Below are positions 6,130 through 15,118 of a stretch of DNA of 64,000 bases, piece after piece. Origin of the DNA: Streptomyces nojiriensis (GTDB lineage: Bacteria; Actinomycetota; Actinomycetes; Streptomycetales; Streptomycetaceae); contig NZ_CP071139.1 of NCBI RefSeq assembly GCF_017639205.1, forward strand, positions 310,001 to 374,000. The letters are read 5' to 3'. The notes beneath the pieces were generated by a model. It saw only the letters and a program-made list of their open reading frames with translations, did not search any database and had not been told where the DNA came from. Position 1 is the first letter of the stretch; each line of letters starts with the position of its first letter. The position numbers were made by a program, and so were the translations under genes.

Positions 6130-9066
6130 TCAGGCCGTGGCGCGGTGTTGAGTTTCGTGTCGGGCGGCGCGGCGGCCCTCGCTTGTGAGGGTGTAGAAGG
6201 TGCGGCGTTTGCCGGGGCCGCGGCCTGGGGTTGCTCTGTTCATCCAGGTGATGTCGTCTTCGAGGCGGCTGGTGAGCCAGCCCGCTTGTTCGAGCCTCTT
6301 GAGCCGGGGATAGACGGTTCCTGGATCGAGTCCGGTGCGGGCGATGACCTCGGCTCCGTAGAACTTCTGGTTCGGTCGGGCGAGCAGATCGTGCAGGAGG
6401 GCGAGCGTTGGCCTTGTGATGCGGATGCGTTCGACCGCGATGTCGTCGAAGGGGGTGGGCGGGCCGGGGTTGCGGCGGGTCCGAAACTTAGCATGGGCGG
6501 CTTCCAGGACGTGGTCATCGGGCGGGGCATGGGTGGGGTCGTGCGGAAGTGAGGCGGTCATCAGGGCCCGGACACGATCGGTTTCGAGGTCTCGAAGCAG
6601 TCGTCGGCCCTGCGGGGTGGGCTGTTGAGGGCGGCCGAAGGCCGCTCTGGTGAAGAGGCTCTTGCCGATGTCGCGTTCCAGCCGCTGGAACTGTGTGACC
6701 AGCGCGTTGGGTTCGGTCTTGAGGTGGCGGGCGGCGCTGTCGAGGGACGGGAAGCGCATGGCGATGTGGAAGCGGTGGAGGCGGAGCCAGCCGTGAAGGG
6801 TGCCCTCGACGGCGGATCGAACATCGCGAGGGAGGCTGGTGTCGATCTTGGTCATGATGGTGCGGCTGTGCACTCCTGGGGGCCGGAGGGGAACGTTCAG
6901 GTGCTTGAGGCGCCGGCGGACTGTTTCGTCTTCGGTGCCGAGTTCTTCGGCGATGTCGAGGGTCGAGCGCTTGCGGGTGAGGTATTGCTCGCGCAGCCAG
7001 GTCTCGTCGATGGGGAAGGGCTTGCGGGTGCGGCGGACGGTGAAGCCGAGGGCGCGGGCTTGGACGACGGCGATGTGGCGGGGGATGCCGGTTTCCCGTG
7101 CGATTCGGGTCAGTGTCTTGTCGCCGTCGACGTACTCGCTTTTCAAGAAGTCCGCGGTGAGGACCGTCTTGGCCTGCTGGTGCAGACGCCAGGAGCCGAC
7201 ACTCGAAGACCTGCCCCACTCGCGGGGCTCGCAGGGAACCTGTTCGAGTGCGAACCGGATATGGGTGAGGGTCGTGTCCAGCTCCCTGGCCGCCTCTCGG
7301 GGGGCCCGCTGTTCGGTGATGACGATGCGTCGTACTTCTTCCAGTTCGATGTCTTCGAGGTGTCGACCGGGGAGGTCGAGTCCATCGGCGCACTTTTGTG
7401 GCGGTTCCCATGTCAGGGGCTCGTTGATGTTCAGGTCGTGCAGGACGCCGAGCGCGTGCCGATGGAGAGCGTCTCGCTGGTCGAGGGTCAGGGAGGGAGG
7501 GAAGGCGAAGTACCGGGACCGGTCGGGTGCCGATCGCAGGGCGAGGGGGTGGCATGGATCGGTGAGGTCGGCGCTGGTGAGGAGCTGGTTGAGATAGCGC
7601 TGGGCGTTGAGGTAACGGGGGGCCTGGGTGGTCTTGGCGCTGAGCTGTTCACCGGGCTGGGTGCCGGTGCGGAAGCAGAGCTCGCGCCACTGGTCGGGGG
7701 TGATCGGGGCTGCGGGAACGAGGCGCCGTCGGCGTTCGTAGTCGATGGGGCTGCCGTGGTCGTCGAGGTAGTGGGCGAGGTTGCAGAGCGCGGTGAGCAC
7801 GTCCGGGTGCCCGGACTTGAGGGCGCGCTGCAAGGTGACGGTCATCGCGCTCGGCAGGTGAGGTCCAAGGCGGTCGGTGACGCCGCGTGCCCGAAGGACA
7901 GGTTCCCCGGGCAGGAGAAGCAGTGCGGCGGCGATGCCGCGGAACAGGTTCTCCTGCATCCCCTCCTGGGGCATGAGCCGCACTGTCCAACCGGGCCAGA
8001 GCAGCTGCGGAACGTTCCGGATGCGTGCGCTCGCGCTGCGATCGCCGGGTTCGGGAACGCGGGCGCGTGGGGTGGAGGAGGAGAAGCGGACGCGGTCCAG
8101 AGCGCCCATGATCTGGTCGCCGGCGTGCAGGAAACGGCGCCGTGTGCCTGGTGAGAGCCGGGACCATTGCTCGGCGGTCATGGCCTTGGGGATCACCTTG
8201 TTCGGGGTGTCGCGCCGGGACCGCAGGACGTGGACAGCGTGGACGGCCGAGTCGTCGTCGGGTGTGTCGAGGAAGGCCAGGGCCGCGTGGGCGATGACAC
8301 CGCTGGCGGCGGCGTCGAGCGGCTTGACCCGGTCGGCCGGAGTCCGGGTGGCCAGCGGCCGGCGGCGCCAGCGCTCGCGGACCGTCCGGCCCATCGTCTG
8401 AATGTCGTTGTCGTCGATCGTGTGCATCAGCCATGGCGTGCACTGGTTCAGGTCGGCCAGGACCGTGCCGGCCGTGGACGGCGTGGCGAGCAGGACGTCG
8501 ACGCGGTGCTGAGCGGCGAGCAATGGATGATCGGAGTCGAGCGGCAGAACGTCGGAGCTGGTCAGGTCGGTGCCGCAGACCGACGTGAGCCGGGAACCGA
8601 GGGTGCAGGTTCCCGCCGGGAACCGCAGAGTGTGTCCGGGGAGCCTGATGCGTACTCCTTCGCCGCAGCCGGAACAGGTGTCGTGCAGCAGGGCCTCGTG
8701 CGTGGTGCAGGCGAACGTCCAGGGCAGCCACCACTTCCGCAGCCACCGTCCTTCCCGCTCGGCCAGGCACTGGGGACAGAACCGGCATCGTCGTTGCCGC
8801 CTGGGGCCGAAGGGGAAGTCGCTGCCGATCACCGCCTGATCGAGGCGACCCGCTGGAAGGCCGGTGCGGATCTCCAGCTTGCGCAGCACGGCGACGGGCG
8901 GGGCGCTGACCAGCAGGCGGGTGAGGTGGTGCCGGGGCATACCCAGGACACGCAGGAACGCGGAGAGCGTCAGGCCGTTGCGGCGGCCCAGCGTCTCCAG
9001 CCAGCTGTCGAGACTCTCGCCGTCCAGGATCGGGATCCGCAGCGGCAGGACACGTGCTTCGGTCAC
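6130..9066 (-). CDS. tnsD: TnsD/TniQ target-selection protein with LysR- and PadR-like C-terminal domains
   Basis: A 978-residue target-site selector. A GTG start at 9066 overlaps the tnsC stop (GTGA). Residues 1-140 are TniQ: LESLDSWL-type start, and a zinc site with cysteines in CRFCPQC (94-100), His123 and C131/C134 in CSGC. The middle ~400 residues are helical and unassigned. Residues ~640-730 hold two or more HTH units (LTRIARETGIPRH; TLDIAEELGTEDETVRRRL). Residues ~765-833 look like a LysR HTH (SLDSAARHLKTEPNALVTQF, RLERDIGKSLFTR, then PTPQGRRLL). Residues ~885-975 look like a PadR winged helix (LLHDLLARP, GLDPGTVYPRLKRLEQAGWL, TFYTLTSEGRRA). These added domains are unusual for TnsD and probably contribute to attachment-site recognition. 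The domain calls are from sequence; the role is inference. Confidence 0.88.
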   Translation of the reverse strand: MTEARVLPLRIPILDGESLDSWLETLGRRNGLTLSAFLRVLGMPRHHLTRLLVSAPPVAVLRKLEIRTGLPAGRLDQAVIGSDFPFGPRRQRRCRFCPQCLAEREGRWLRKWWLPWTFACTTHEALLHDTCSGCGEGVRIRLPGHTLRFPAGTCTLGSRLTSVCGTDLTSSDVLPLDSDHPLLAAQHRVDVLLATPSTAGTVLADLNQCTPWLMHTIDDNDIQTMGRTVRERWRRRPLATRTPADRVKPLDAAASGVIAHAALAFLDTPDDDSAVHAVHVLRSRRDTPNKVIPKAMTAEQWSRLSPGTRRRFLHAGDQIMGALDRVRFSSSTPRARVPEPGDRSASARIRNVPQLLWPGWTVRLMPQEGMQENLFRGIAAALLLLPGEPVLRARGVTDRLGPHLPSAMTVTLQRALKSGHPDVLTALCNLAHYLDDHGSPIDYERRRRLVPAAPITPDQWRELCFRTGTQPGEQLSAKTTQAPRYLNAQRYLNQLLTSADLTDPCHPLALRSAPDRSRYFAFPPSLTLDQRDALHRHALGVLHDLNINEPLTWEPPQKCADGLDLPGRHLEDIELEEVRRIVITEQRAPREAARELDTTLTHIRFALEQVPCEPREWGRSSSVGSWRLHQQAKTVLTADFLKSEYVDGDKTLTRIARETGIPRHIAVVQARALGFTVRRTRKPFPIDETWLREQYLTRKRSTLDIAEELGTEDETVRRRLKHLNVPLRPPGVHSRTIMTKIDTSLPRDVRSAVEGTLHGWLRLHRFHIAMRFPSLDSAARHLKTEPNALVTQFQRLERDIGKSLFTRAAFGRPQQPTPQGRRLLRDLETDRVRALMTASLPHDPTHAPPDDHVLEAAHAKFRTRRNPGPPTPFDDIAVERIRITRPTLALLHDLLARPNQKFYGAEVIARTGLDPGTVYPRLKRLEQAGWLTSRLEDDITWMNRATPGRGPGKRRTFYTLTSEGRRAARHETQHRATA

Positions 9067-10151
9067 GAGGCATCACCGAGCACGGAAGTGATCTTCGCGT
9101 GAGCCATGGTGGCGGCCAGCTGCTTGCGGGCCTGCTCGGACGCCTCATCGAGCCGGACGCCGTCCAGGACCTCGCGGGTGATGGCTTCCGTGCCGGTGCG
9201 GATCGCGCGGTAGCAGCCGCGCATGAGCAGCGTGAAGTACGACCCGATGTGCCCGCTGGTGCGTTCGAAAAGGTAGTCGGCGTGGCGCAGGAGCCTTCCG
9301 GGCCGGTGCTCGGCGAGTACGAGCTGACGTTCAGTGGACTTGATCAGGCTCCGCCAGTGGCGTCGGCCCTGCTCGGTGTCGAGACGGAACGGATCGACAC
9401 CCAGGCGGGTCCAGCGGCGGGCAGTCTGGGCCAGGGCCACGTTCTTGCCGGTCAGGCCGTCTGCGAAGAACCGCCGCTCAGCGAGGCCGACACCGACATA
9501 GATGAAGGTGACCGGCAGCTCGTTGGCGAGCCACTTGAGGTGGTTGGACACCGCCAGGCCGTCGCGGCGGTCGAGGTCGATGAAGTGGATGTCGTCGATG
9601 ATGCCGAGCTGGGTCTCGCAGGACAGGACGCAGTCCAGGGCGTGGCTAGCCAGGGCGGCGGCGTTCGCCCGGTCGGTGGCAGGGTGGCCGTAGTACTCGC
9701 AGATCATCCGGTTCAGGGTTCGCAGGGTGGTGTTGGAGGTCAGGCCGACACGGAAGACGGGGATGCGTTCGTGTCCGGCCTCGGTGACCGTGGACAGGCG
9801 GCGCATCTGCTGGCGGTCGAAGTCGCGGCCGAACAGGTTGGCGATGGTGGTCTTGCCCAGGCCCGGCAGTGCGTCGATGACGGCGGCGGAACGGATGCGG
9901 TCGCCGTCCTGCCGGTTGGCGGCGACGATCTGTTCGAGTTCGTCGTGGATGCCCGCGAGTTGCGGCGTCTGGACGATGCCGAAGTTCGCATGCCAGTCGT
10001 GCCGGGAGTCGTTGTAGTCCTCGGCTGCCGCCTCGGTCAGCGCGGCCAGTTGGGCCCGGGTCAGGATCTCGGGCCGCTGGCGTGGCGGGGCGTCGGCGAA
10101 GCGGCGCCAGCCCTCCTTGCGGGAGAGGCTGAACAGGTTGGGCTGCCTCAC
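9063..10151 (-). CDS. tnsC: TnsC/TniB AAA+ ATPase
   Basis: A 362-residue AAA+ regulator linking target selection to transposase. A GTG start at 10151 overlaps the tnsB stop (GTGA), and its own stop overlaps the tnsD start. Walker A is LPGLGKTT (95-102), and Walker B is LGIIDDIHFID (182-192). A sensor-1-like segment FIYVGVG follows. The N-terminal ~60 residues (including HANFGIVQTP) match the TniB start. The gene position between transposase and TniQ is canonical. Confidence 0.93.
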   Translation of the reverse strand: MRQPNLFSLSRKEGWRRFADAPPRQRPEILTRAQLAALTEAAAEDYNDSRHDWHANFGIVQTPQLAGIHDELEQIVAANRQDGDRIRSAAVIDALPGLGKTTIANLFGRDFDRQQMRRLSTVTEAGHERIPVFRVGLTSNTTLRTLNRMICEYYGHPATDRANAAALASHALDCVLSCETQLGIIDDIHFIDLDRRDGLAVSNHLKWLANELPVTFIYVGVGLAERRFFADGLTGKNVALAQTARRWTRLGVDPFRLDTEQGRRHWRSLIKSTERQLVLAEHRPGRLLRHADYLFERTSGHIGSYFTLLMRGCYRAIRTGTEAITREVLDGVRLDEASEQARKQLAATMAHAKITSVLGDAS

Positions 10152-12193
10152 TCGATCACCTCGAAGGCGTCAGCGTAGAAGTCGTCGCCCTCGGGGGCGT
10201 CGAACAGCTCGTCCTCCTCATCGCAGTCCCCGGCCGGCAGGTCGGGCACCAGCCTCAGCTCCGGAGGCGTCAGGGGACCGGACTGCTCGGGCAGCACCGG
10301 CAGGGACAGGGCGCCGCGTTCTGCCGACAGCCGCACCGCCATGCGGCGTTCGCGCCGGTCGGTGACCATCCCCTGGTCCCAACGGGCCAGAAGATCCGAC
10401 AGGGCCTGCGAGGCGTCGATGTGCCGGCCCTCGCGTGCGGCCAGACGGCGGGCATAGGCGGCGGCCTCACCGCTGAAGGCCATCTTCAGCGCCGGAGCGT
10501 GTTCCCAGAACAGGGGATGCCAGGAGTCGTCGGCCGGGTCCTGGAAGTAGACGAACCGCACGTCGTCAGGGTTGACGTGGATCGGCCACTGCCGCCCGAG
10601 ACCGGCGTAAGGACTCGGTGCGTTGCGGTAGCCGTCCAGCACGGGCCCGTTGTAACGCAAGCCATCGACCTCGACCCCGTAGTGCTGGATCGTGCGCGGC
10701 TTGACCGCGAGGAACTGAAAGACCAGGTCCGACGAAGCAGGCATGCGAAGGCGCCCGGCGCGGGCCAGGCCGATGCGCAGCATCTCCAACGGGGATAGCG
10801 ACAGCTTAGGCCACTGCGGGATGACCAGTCCGTCATGCTCACGCCGGTGGTAGACCTCCGTGATCCACTCACGGATGATCTCCTCCACCTCGTGGATGAA
10901 GAAGAACGCGGCGTCCTCGACCGCCTCCCCGCGGCTGTGGACGTCGGGCCCCTTGTAGGCGGGAAGGTGCTGGATCAGCCCCTCCCGCAAGGTGCGGAAG
11001 AAGCGCTCGACGGTCGGCTTGTCCGTGGGCTTCTTCGGCTGGGCCGGCTGAATCGACATCCCCAGCCGCGTGCAGACGCCGATCACGTGCGCGGACATGA
11101 ACGCCCGCCCGTGGTCAATGACCAGCGTCTCCGGCGGACACAGCCCGCCGCCAGGGGCGAGCCCGTCCTCGGTGAACACCACCTCGTCCCACAGCCCGTG
11201 GTAAGGAGCGAGCACGGGCCGGACCGTGTCGTCCAGGGAAGGACAGACCGCCTCGAACAGCACTCCGGCAACGTCCACCGCCTTCGTGGAACAGGCCGTC
11301 ACCCGAAGGCCGACGATGCAGCGCGAGAACAAGTCCTGGGCGACGGTGAGCTGAAGCGGAACCCAGCGGCAGGTCACCGGTTCCATGGCGTAGATGTCCA
11401 GGTCCTGGGTGTCGAGCACGACGTACTCACCGGGCCGGGTGGCCCGCAGCCGCCCGTAGGTGCCCTGCGGCCTCTCCGCGATCGAGCGGCGGGCCTTTGC
11501 ACTGCCGGACACCGCGTTCGTGCCCTTGGCCAGCCAGGCGAGCCGGGCGTAGGCCGTGCTCCGCGACGGGATCGGAACCGTCCCCTTCCCGTACTCACTG
11601 GTCAGCCGCTCCTCGGCCCGCAGCAGCAGAGCCGACCGCGTGGGGGTCGAGCCGGTCGCCGACTCCGCCATCACCCGGCGCACCGCCTCCTCCCACCGGG
11701 GATCGACGCTGGAGACCCTCCCCGCCCGGGCATCGACGAGGCCGGCCTCCCCGCTCTCCCGGTAGGCGGTCAGCCACCGCTCAATCGTGCGAACCGAAAC
11801 ACCCAGCTCAGCGGCCTTGGCCGCAGACCGGTCCTTCAGCGGAAGATCGGGGTCGTAGGCGGGCCTGGGCTCGCTCGGCAGAGCAACGCCGACATGCCCA
11901 GACCGGTAACCGCTGAGCACCTCCCGAACGTGCCCCGCCCGTTCCTCCAGCCGCTGACGCTGGTCTGCCGACAAGCCCGCCAGCAGCAGGCCAACCCCGC
12001 TTGAGGCGGTCGGCGCGGGAACACCGATCGACCGGGCTCCGGCTGCAAGCCGCCCGAGCGGAACGGAGCTGTACTCGCCTGTCCGCTCGCTGCGGACCGT
12101 CGTGCGCAGACCCTCGATGTCCTCGACCTCGACGACGTCGCCGCCGAAGAAGAGCCGGGCCCCCGGAAACAGGGCCATCGCGTAGGCGTTCAT
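10148..12193 (-). CDS. tnsB: TnsB/TniA transposase (Mu-type DDE integrase)
   Basis: A 681-residue transposase. The ATG at 12193 overlaps the tnsA stop (ATGA), which fixes the start over a longer open frame. An N-terminal HTH lies at ~124-150 (AAKAAELGVSVRTIERWL). The rve core has Asp261 in VVLDTQDLD, Asp360 in LVIDHGRAF and Glu396 in PTVERFFRTLREG. A Mu-transposase C-terminal beta-barrel region follows (ARAGRLRMPASSDLVFQF, HYGVEVDGLRYN), then an acidic tail for TnsC contact. All catalytic acids are present, so activity is plausible. Confidence 0.93.
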   Translation of the reverse strand: MNAYAMALFPGARLFFGGDVVEVEDIEGLRTTVRSERTGEYSSVPLGRLAAGARSIGVPAPTASSGVGLLLAGLSADQRQRLEERAGHVREVLSGYRSGHVGVALPSEPRPAYDPDLPLKDRSAAKAAELGVSVRTIERWLTAYRESGEAGLVDARAGRVSSVDPRWEEAVRRVMAESATGSTPTRSALLLRAEERLTSEYGKGTVPIPSRSTAYARLAWLAKGTNAVSGSAKARRSIAERPQGTYGRLRATRPGEYVVLDTQDLDIYAMEPVTCRWVPLQLTVAQDLFSRCIVGLRVTACSTKAVDVAGVLFEAVCPSLDDTVRPVLAPYHGLWDEVVFTEDGLAPGGGLCPPETLVIDHGRAFMSAHVIGVCTRLGMSIQPAQPKKPTDKPTVERFFRTLREGLIQHLPAYKGPDVHSRGEAVEDAAFFFIHEVEEIIREWITEVYHRREHDGLVIPQWPKLSLSPLEMLRIGLARAGRLRMPASSDLVFQFLAVKPRTIQHYGVEVDGLRYNGPVLDGYRNAPSPYAGLGRQWPIHVNPDDVRFVYFQDPADDSWHPLFWEHAPALKMAFSGEAAAYARRLAAREGRHIDASQALSDLLARWDQGMVTDRRERRMAVRLSAERGALSLPVLPEQSGPLTPPELRLVPDLPAGDCDEEDELFDAPEGDDFYADAFEVIE

Positions 12194-12942
12194 GCCGCCA
12201 CCCGGATGCGGCTCGCACGGCTCAGCGGAGCACGCAGTTCGGTGACGAGTTGGCCGGACCAGACCAGGTGCAGGACGACCGGACGGACGATCTCGCACGA
12301 GTGGCGTCCGGCCAGCGCGGCCTCGACACCGCCGATCGTCGACTGGTCCGCGGCGACCTCCATCACATGCGCAATGAGCGAGGTCTCCACCAGGTCGCGG
12401 CGCCTGTAGCCGGCCAGGAAGCGCACGTTCTCCACGACGGCAGGCTCGGCCCCCGACCAGGTCTCATAGACCCAGCCGCGGTGCGAACACACCTGGCGTG
12501 TCCAGTCGAACTGTGCGATCACCTTGGGATCCTTCATGCGTGAGGAGGCTTTGACGTCCACGACGGTCACCAGACCGTCGGCGTGGACAAGGAACAGATC
12601 GGGAACATGGCGGCGGACGCGCGTACCGTCCGAGCCGACCAGTTGGAAGGGCTGGGCCGCGATCTGCGCGATATCACCGGCGAAGTCGGCGATCAGGATG
12701 CGGGCGAGCTCCAACCGGCTCTCGTAGGCCACCATTCGGCCCGTCGTTGAGGCGTGGTACCAGCCCGAATAGTGTTTCCGGCCCCGGTACCAACGGAACT
12801 CGCGTACGGGGAGTCCGCCGGCGACCTCGTCCACCGGAATCCGGTCGAGAGGGGCCTCGACCAGCCGTCCGTTGGCCCGCCGATACGTGACCCGGACCGT
12901 CCGACAATCTGTCGCGTCCGCGTCGCCTGCACCAGTCCCCAT
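12190..12942 (-). CDS. tnsA: TnsA endonuclease
   Basis: A 250-residue TnsA-type 5'-strand nuclease. The ATG at 12942 follows GAAGGGGCG; a longer open frame upstream lacks support. The restriction-enzyme-like core is complete: Glu in YESRLELARIL (74-84), Asp115 in RHVPDLFLV, and VVDVKAS with Lys131. With TnsB it would allow cut-and-paste transposition. It is the first gene of the operon; its promoter must lie in 12943-13060, among the GGAC repeats that may also be transposase-binding sites and could provide autoregulation. Confidence 0.92.
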   Translation of the reverse strand: MGTGAGDADATDCRTVRVTYRRANGRLVEAPLDRIPVDEVAGGLPVREFRWYRGRKHYSGWYHASTTGRMVAYESRLELARILIADFAGDIAQIAAQPFQLVGSDGTRVRRHVPDLFLVHADGLVTVVDVKASSRMKDPKVIAQFDWTRQVCSHRGWVYETWSGAEPAVVENVRFLAGYRRRDLVETSLIAHVMEVAADQSTIGGVEAALAGRHSCEIVRPVVLHLVWSGQLVTELRAPLSRASRIRVAA

Positions 12943-13132
12943 GGTCGCCCCTTCGTGCCCGATGTTGTCGACACCAGGACACTGGCCACCACCAGCGCTA
13001 ACGTGAGCGGAAAAGCGGACAAACCAAACGAAAGGCTGGACCGCGGACTGCCAGTGTGACGCTGGTGCCGGGGCGAGGGACGGCACGGGGCCGGAGAAGC
13101 TGCGAAGGTGCGCGGGTGTTAGCTTCCTTCCT

Positions 13133-13762
13133 ATGGTGGAGCACCAGGAACAAACCAGGGCGGCCTACGACGGAGTCGTCGAGCTGTATGCGTCGATGTT
13201 TGCCAATCGTCTGGAGACGCAGCCGTTCGCGCGGAACATGATCGGCACCTTCGCCGAGCTGGTGCGCGGGACGGGAATCCCGAGGGCAGCCGACGTCGGG
13301 TGCGGACCTGGACATCTGACGGCCATGCTGCACGACTTGGGACTGGACGCCTTTGGGCTCGACCTCTCTCCGGCCATGATCGACCACGCTCGGCAGGCCC
13401 ATCCGGCACTGCGGTTCGACGAGGCGCGGATGGAGGCTCTGCCGGTCGAGGACGGCGCGCTCGGCGGCGTGCTGGCCCACTACTCAATGATCCATACCCC
13501 GCCCGGGGAACTGCCCGCGCTGCTTGCCGAGCAGGTACGTGTCCTGGCGCCTGGGGGCCTGCTCCTGGTCTCATTCTTCGCGACCGACGGACCAGAGCCG
13601 GTCCGCTTCGACCACAAGGTGACGCCTGCCTATAGCTGGCCGGTGGACCAGTTCGCCGAATTGCTGGCCGGGGCTGGGCTCGTCACGGTCGCCCGGTTGA
13701 TCCACGACCCGGCCTCCGAGCGGGGCTTCCTCGACGCCCACTTGCTGGCCCGCCTCCCCTAG
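13133..13762 (+). CDS. class I SAM-dependent methyltransferase
   Basis: A 209-residue methyltransferase of the Methyltransf_11/25 type. Motif I is AADVGCGPGHLT (residues ~46-57), an acidic residue closes the second strand in FGLDLSPAMI, and post-motif ALPVEDGALGGVLAHYSMIH and the LAPGGLLLVSFF strand are all in place. The substrate is unknown. It points rightward, back to back with tnsA; if the Tn7-like element uses an attachment site next to tnsA, it would lie in or near this gene. No strong ribosome-binding site is visible. Confidence 0.88.
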   Translation: MVEHQEQTRAAYDGVVELYASMFANRLETQPFARNMIGTFAELVRGTGIPRAADVGCGPGHLTAMLHDLGLDAFGLDLSPAMIDHARQAHPALRFDEARMEALPVEDGALGGVLAHYSMIHTPPGELPALLAEQVRVLAPGGLLLVSFFATDGPEPVRFDHKVTPAYSWPVDQFAELLAGAGLVTVARLIHDPASERGFLDAHLLARLP

Positions 13763-13764
13763 AG

Positions 13765-13848
13765 CGGGGTGACAAACGCGAGCTCATCTGCAAGGGCACC
13801 GTTGGTGTCGCCTCGATCCGCATCTGGCTCCAAGACCCCGTCACGTGA
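13765..13848 (+). pseudogene. transposase C-terminal scrap
   Basis: Three bases after the methyltransferase stop, an open stretch of 27 codons reads DKRELICKGTVGVASIRIWL and ends in TGA. The same ending (GTVTVASIRLWL) occurs in the IS5-type fragment at 34066-34290. It is a leftover of an IS5-family transposase. Confidence 0.6.
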
Positions 13849-13954
13849 TCACGGGCCAGGCCGTAGTAGAGACTCAGCTGGACGAGTCGGACGACAAGTT
13901 GATGACAAATCACTTGGACAACGACATCTCTATTCGGAACCTACACGTATGGCA

Positions 13955-15118
13955 TCAGCCGACGATGCGCCGGACGACGAGGATCGGGCCGAGTTCGCTC
14001 TGTTGCACCACGGAGACGGGCCGGCCGGTCCGTGGCGCGTGCACGACATAGCCGTAGCCGATGGCCATGGCCACGTGCTCAGGGGCGTCAGCCGTACCCC
14101 GGACGAAGAGCAGATCGCCGGGAGCGATGGTGCTGGCGGGGGCGGCTCGTCCGTCGTGGATCTGCGTGTAGGTGGTGCGGGTGATTTCCTTGCCGGCGAC
14201 TCCGTACGCGCGCTGGGTCAGGGAGGAGCAGTCGCACCGCTCGGATGGGTCGCTGCCGTGGGGGTTCGTGCAGCTGCCGCCCCACTGGTACATGGTGCCT
14301 AGCTGGCCCAGCGCCCAGCGGATCGCGGTCTTCACCTCCATCGGCGCGGTGGCCGGGATCTGGTAGCCCTCCGGCAGGGTGCCGGGCGGGATGCTCCCGA
14401 AGTCGACGTTGCCGACGCCCTGTCCGGCGCACCTTCCCGGGCCGAAGCCGCCGCCGAGACCAGGCTGCCCCGGCATCGGGCCGACGGGGGCGGCGCCGAG
14501 GGTGGGGGCGATGGCCTGCTGGAGGGCGGTCGCGAGGGGCTCGTGCTTGGCGTAGGCGTCGGGGAACCCGGAGCGCTGGACCTTCTGCGCGGCCACGGTG
14601 ACGGGCATCTGCTCCCAGTCCTTTATCTCCATGAGTCCGTTGTAGAACTTGGTGCTGGAGTAGACGGGGTCCATGATCTGCTCGCGGGTGCCCCAGCCCT
14701 GGGAGGGCCGCTGCTGGAACAGGCCGAGCGAGTCGCGGTCGCCGTGGTCGAGGTTGATCAGGGTGGACTCTTGGAGGGCGGTGGCCAGGGCGACGACCTG
14801 GCCACGGGCCGGCACGCGCTTCTGGATGCCGGTCGCGACGATCGCCTTGGCGTTGGGGATCTGCTTTTTGGGCTCGTCGAGGCCGGGCACGTTCACGTCG
14901 CCGCTGCCGGCGAGCATCTCCTTGACCTTGCGGGCTATCTCGGCGGTATCCGGGTCGAGGCCGGGCTGGCCACCGGCGGGGCAGCCGGCTGCCGCAGCGG
15001 CCTCGGCTTCGCTCTGGCCGAGGCCGGCCACGTGGGCTCCGATGGCGGCCAGCAGAACGAGCGCCAGGCCGAGCAGGCCCGCGACGCCGGCCAGCCACCC
15101 CTTGAACTTCTTCTTCAC
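13955..15118 (-). CDS. conjugation cell-wall hydrolase (transglycosylase-like + NlpC/P60)
   Basis: A 387-residue peptidoglycan hydrolase of the transfer apparatus. A GTG start at 15118 overlaps the upstream gene's stop (GTGA). There is one N-terminal membrane helix (8-32). A lysozyme-like/transglycosylase domain lies at ~85-200 with Glu117 in ALQESTL and the GLFQQRPSQGWGT signature. A C-terminal NlpC/P60 domain (~262-387) has Cys297 in CDCSSL, His348 in EHVAMAIG and His360 in VVHAP. It would open the wall locally for DNA transfer. It is the last gene of the operon. Confidence 0.9.
   Translation of the reverse strand: MKKKFKGWLAGVAGLLGLALVLLAAIGAHVAGLGQSEAEAAAAAGCPAGGQPGLDPDTAEIARKVKEMLAGSGDVNVPGLDEPKKQIPNAKAIVATGIQKRVPARGQVVALATALQESTLINLDHGDRDSLGLFQQRPSQGWGTREQIMDPVYSSTKFYNGLMEIKDWEQMPVTVAAQKVQRSGFPDAYAKHEPLATALQQAIAPTLGAAPVGPMPGQPGLGGGFGPGRCAGQGVGNVDFGSIPPGTLPEGYQIPATAPMEVKTAIRWALGQLGTMYQWGGSCTNPHGSDPSERCDCSSLTQRAYGVAGKEITRTTYTQIHDGRAAPASTIAPGDLLFVRGTADAPEHVAMAIGYGYVVHAPRTGRPVSVVQQSELGPILVVRRIVG

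Larger units (their letters stand above)
6040..13060. mobile_element. Tn7-like transposition module, approximate limits
   Basis: Four genes, tnsA-tnsB-tnsC-tnsD, read leftward with a 4-bp overlap at every junction, giving a single translationally coupled operon for a heteromeric TnsA+TnsB transposase, an AAA+ regulator and a target-selection protein. There is no TnsE. Short related motifs flank the block on both sides, so the element may be almost cargo-free, about 7 kb. Alternatively tnsD-side cargo extends left through the IS cluster, since in Tn7 the cargo lies distal to tnsD. Limits are estimates. Confidence 0.5.

Noticed and set aside
6625-9102. Long rightward open frames opposite tnsD
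   Set aside because: Antisense shadows: Gly/Val/Glu-rich, no domain, while the other strand has clear TniQ and HTH motifs.
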